23,387 nt of DNA from CAYWKU01 sp964459325 (lineage in GTDB: Bacteria > RBG-13-61-14 > CAYWKU01), in assembly GCA_964459325.1 (NCBI GenBank), contig CAYWKU010000048.1, positions 1-23,387 on the forward strand, written 5' to 3'. Under the pieces are notes generated by a model. The model had not been told where the DNA came from and ran no database searches. It worked only from the letters and a program-made list of their open reading frames with translations. Position numbers and translations under genes: made by a program. This document shows positions 22,318 to 23,387 of this stretch, piece by piece (the stretch's first letter is position 1; each line of letters opens with the position of its first letter).

Positions 22318-23250
22318 TCAACCAGGCTCTTGATTTGCCCTCAGGCTGTAATAAGTTTTACCCGCGACCCGGCTTTGTTCCAGCACTCCCTGAGCCGATA
22401 GCTCATCCAGGTACTTCAGAACATCGTTAAGATGCATGGGGAGGCCATTGGCAATATCGTTCGGGGTGCAGGGACGTCGCCTGAGCATATGGATAATCTC
22501 TTCCTGCCCGGCTCGAAAGAGCGGTTCCTGATGAATATCACGGAAATCGGCGATAACTTCCGCTTTCGGGGAGAAAATTTCGGTAAAATCCTTCAATCGC
22601 TCAGACGGAACCGCCGCGGCCCAATCCTCGGCGGCCGGTCGGGTAGCGGTGTTCAACTGGACGCGGTCGGGATTTATCCTTCCTGCGCACTCGGCCAGCT
22701 TTGTGGCCTCTAAACCGAGAGCCGTGTGGCCGGTGAGTAGAAACACCTCCAACCAATATTGACCGGAGTACTCCTTTCTGAAAGAGATGAGCCCGTCCAG
22801 CATGTTCTCGAAAGATATTTCCGGGTGAGGTCGGTTCACGGCTTCGAACATGGCTGCATCGCCCGCGTCCAGGGACGGCACGACAAGGTGGGCGCTCGCC
22901 AGCTCTCTTCTAACTTCACCATCCCAGAGGAGTGAGCCGTTGGTAAGCACTGCCACCGGAATCGAGGTCATTTGTCGAATCTTTTCTATAATATCGCCTA
23001 TTCGAGAATGCAGCGTCGGCTCTCCCGAGCCGCTTAGGGTGATGTAGTCCGGGCGGGTTTCCAGCTTCCCTTCCAATTCTGAGACGATATCTGAAACAGG
23101 CGCCCATTCCTTCCGCTCGGTGGTTTTGTTGGTGGTGCGACCCAGCTGGCAGTAAATGCAGTCGTAAGTGCAACTCTTGTAAGGAACTAGGTCTACCCCC
23201 AGTGAGCGGCCCAACCGCCGGGAAGGCACCGGCCCGTATACGTAACTCAT
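22318..23250 (-). CDS. Radical SAM protein with C-terminal winged helix
   Basis: 310 aa. It opens with YVYGPVPSRRLGRSLGVDLVP and has the 4Fe-4S motif C27-xxx-C31-xx-C34 (SCTYDCIYC). GSGEPTLH, which binds S-adenosylmethionine, and VLTNGSLL follow. The C-terminal ~65 residues (from ~QEEIIHMLRRRPCTPNDIANGL) look like a winged helix. The enzyme family is widespread in anaerobes; its substrate is not known. GAGGAG lies before the ATG. It is 54 bp downstream of the DUF5320 gene on the same strand; these two often sit near NifX/Mrp-like iron-sulfur genes. Confidence 0.88.
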   Translation of the reverse strand: MSYVYGPVPSRRLGRSLGVDLVPYKSCTYDCIYCQLGRTTNKTTERKEWAPVSDIVSELEGKLETRPDYITLSGSGEPTLHSRIGDIIEKIRQMTSIPVAVLTNGSLLWDGEVRRELASAHLVVPSLDAGDAAMFEAVNRPHPEISFENMLDGLISFRKEYSGQYWLEVFLLTGHTALGLEATKLAECAGRINPDRVQLNTATRPAAEDWAAAVPSERLKDFTEIFSPKAEVIADFRDIHQEPLFRAGQEEIIHMLRRRPCTPNDIANGLPMHLNDVLKYLDELSAQGVLEQSRVAGKTYYSLRANQEPG

Positions 23251-23304
23251 TGGCTTCTCCTCGATATTCTTTGGCGAAGAAACACCGGGTCTGTCGAGCT
23301 TAAA

Positions 23305-23387
23305 TTACCACCGGCCCCAGCCCCGGCGTCGCCCGAAGCCTCTGCCCCGGCCCGGGCCGTAGGGGCCTGTCCTGTCACCAGCGGGCA
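23305..23387 (-). CDS. DUF5320-like Gly/Arg-rich small protein, start cut by window edge
   Basis: Twenty-six codons before TAA read PAGDRTGPYGPGRGRGF and end in RRRGWGRW. The opening matches DUF5320 proteins, which begin MPxGDRTGP. The last two bases of the window are the TG of the preceding codon, so only the first base of the start codon is missing and the protein would be 27 aa, very short for the family. It lies 54 bp upstream of the radical SAM gene and probably in its operon. Function unknown; Gly/Arg/aromatic tails may bind metal or RNA. Confidence 0.6.
   Translation of the reverse strand, partial: PAGDRTGPYGPGRGRGFGRRRGWGRW

Overview
The window is bacterial. It reads as the distal part of a genomic island (about 1-20460) joined to ordinary chromosome (about 20503-23387). 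The junction is inferred from a 3' half of a tRNA-Arg(CCT) gene at 20461-20502. It starts in the anticodon loop and has lost its 5' half, as is left at the far end of an element that integrates into a tRNA gene. The host lineage is not settled. The LexA box is of the GAAC-N4-GTTC type known from Gram-positive and some other phyla. A lipoprotein with two WHy domains and the radical SAM/DUF5320 pair suggest an anaerobe with an envelope (Desulfobacterota, Nitrospirota, Chloroflexota or Planctomycetota-like). This is low-confidence inference.

Region 1 (1-3300): a lexA-dinB SOS operon with a textbook LexA operator filling the spacer of its promoter, then a PIN-domain toxin with its small antitoxin. 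Copies of a dispersed repeat (family A) lie in direct orientation on both sides of these two modules. A fourth copy lies near the island end, at 20157.

Region 2 (3389-11309): the candidate defence region. Four minus-strand genes are closely packed: a stand-alone AAA+ ATPase, an unrecognised 171-aa protein, a beta-CASP metallo-beta-lactamase-fold nuclease (RNase J-like motifs) and a PD-(D/E)XK nuclease with an intact D...ExK...QxxxY signature. A WYL-domain regulator converges on them. Divergent from the ATPase is a uracil-DNA-glycosylase-like protein. Next come an Mrr-type endonuclease with an EVE/PUA-like N-terminus, whose catalytic QxK has become QAR, and an unknown 201-aa gene. I do not recognise the four-gene set as a named system.

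Region 3 (11310-20460): cargo and small modules. These are a HepT/MntA toxin-antitoxin pair, an exported ankyrin-repeat protein, a GT2 and a WbuB-like GT4 glycosyltransferase, a DUF4160/DUF2442 pair, a tiny LysM-like ORF, a TPR protein and a two-domain LEA/WHy lipoprotein. Two decayed genes sit here: a YgiT-type antitoxin with a stop at its first zinc cysteine, and the 5' stub of a DUF2283 gene read in frame into the TPR gene. A second dispersed repeat (family B) occurs at 9541 and 20025.

Region 4 (20503-23387): presumed chromosome, with a REP-like hairpin cluster, an amidohydrolase_2 enzyme, a ~200-bp MITE-like element, a radical SAM protein with a C-terminal winged helix, and the end of a DUF5320 gene cut by the window edge. 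No rRNA, CRISPR array, integrase or transposase gene was found.
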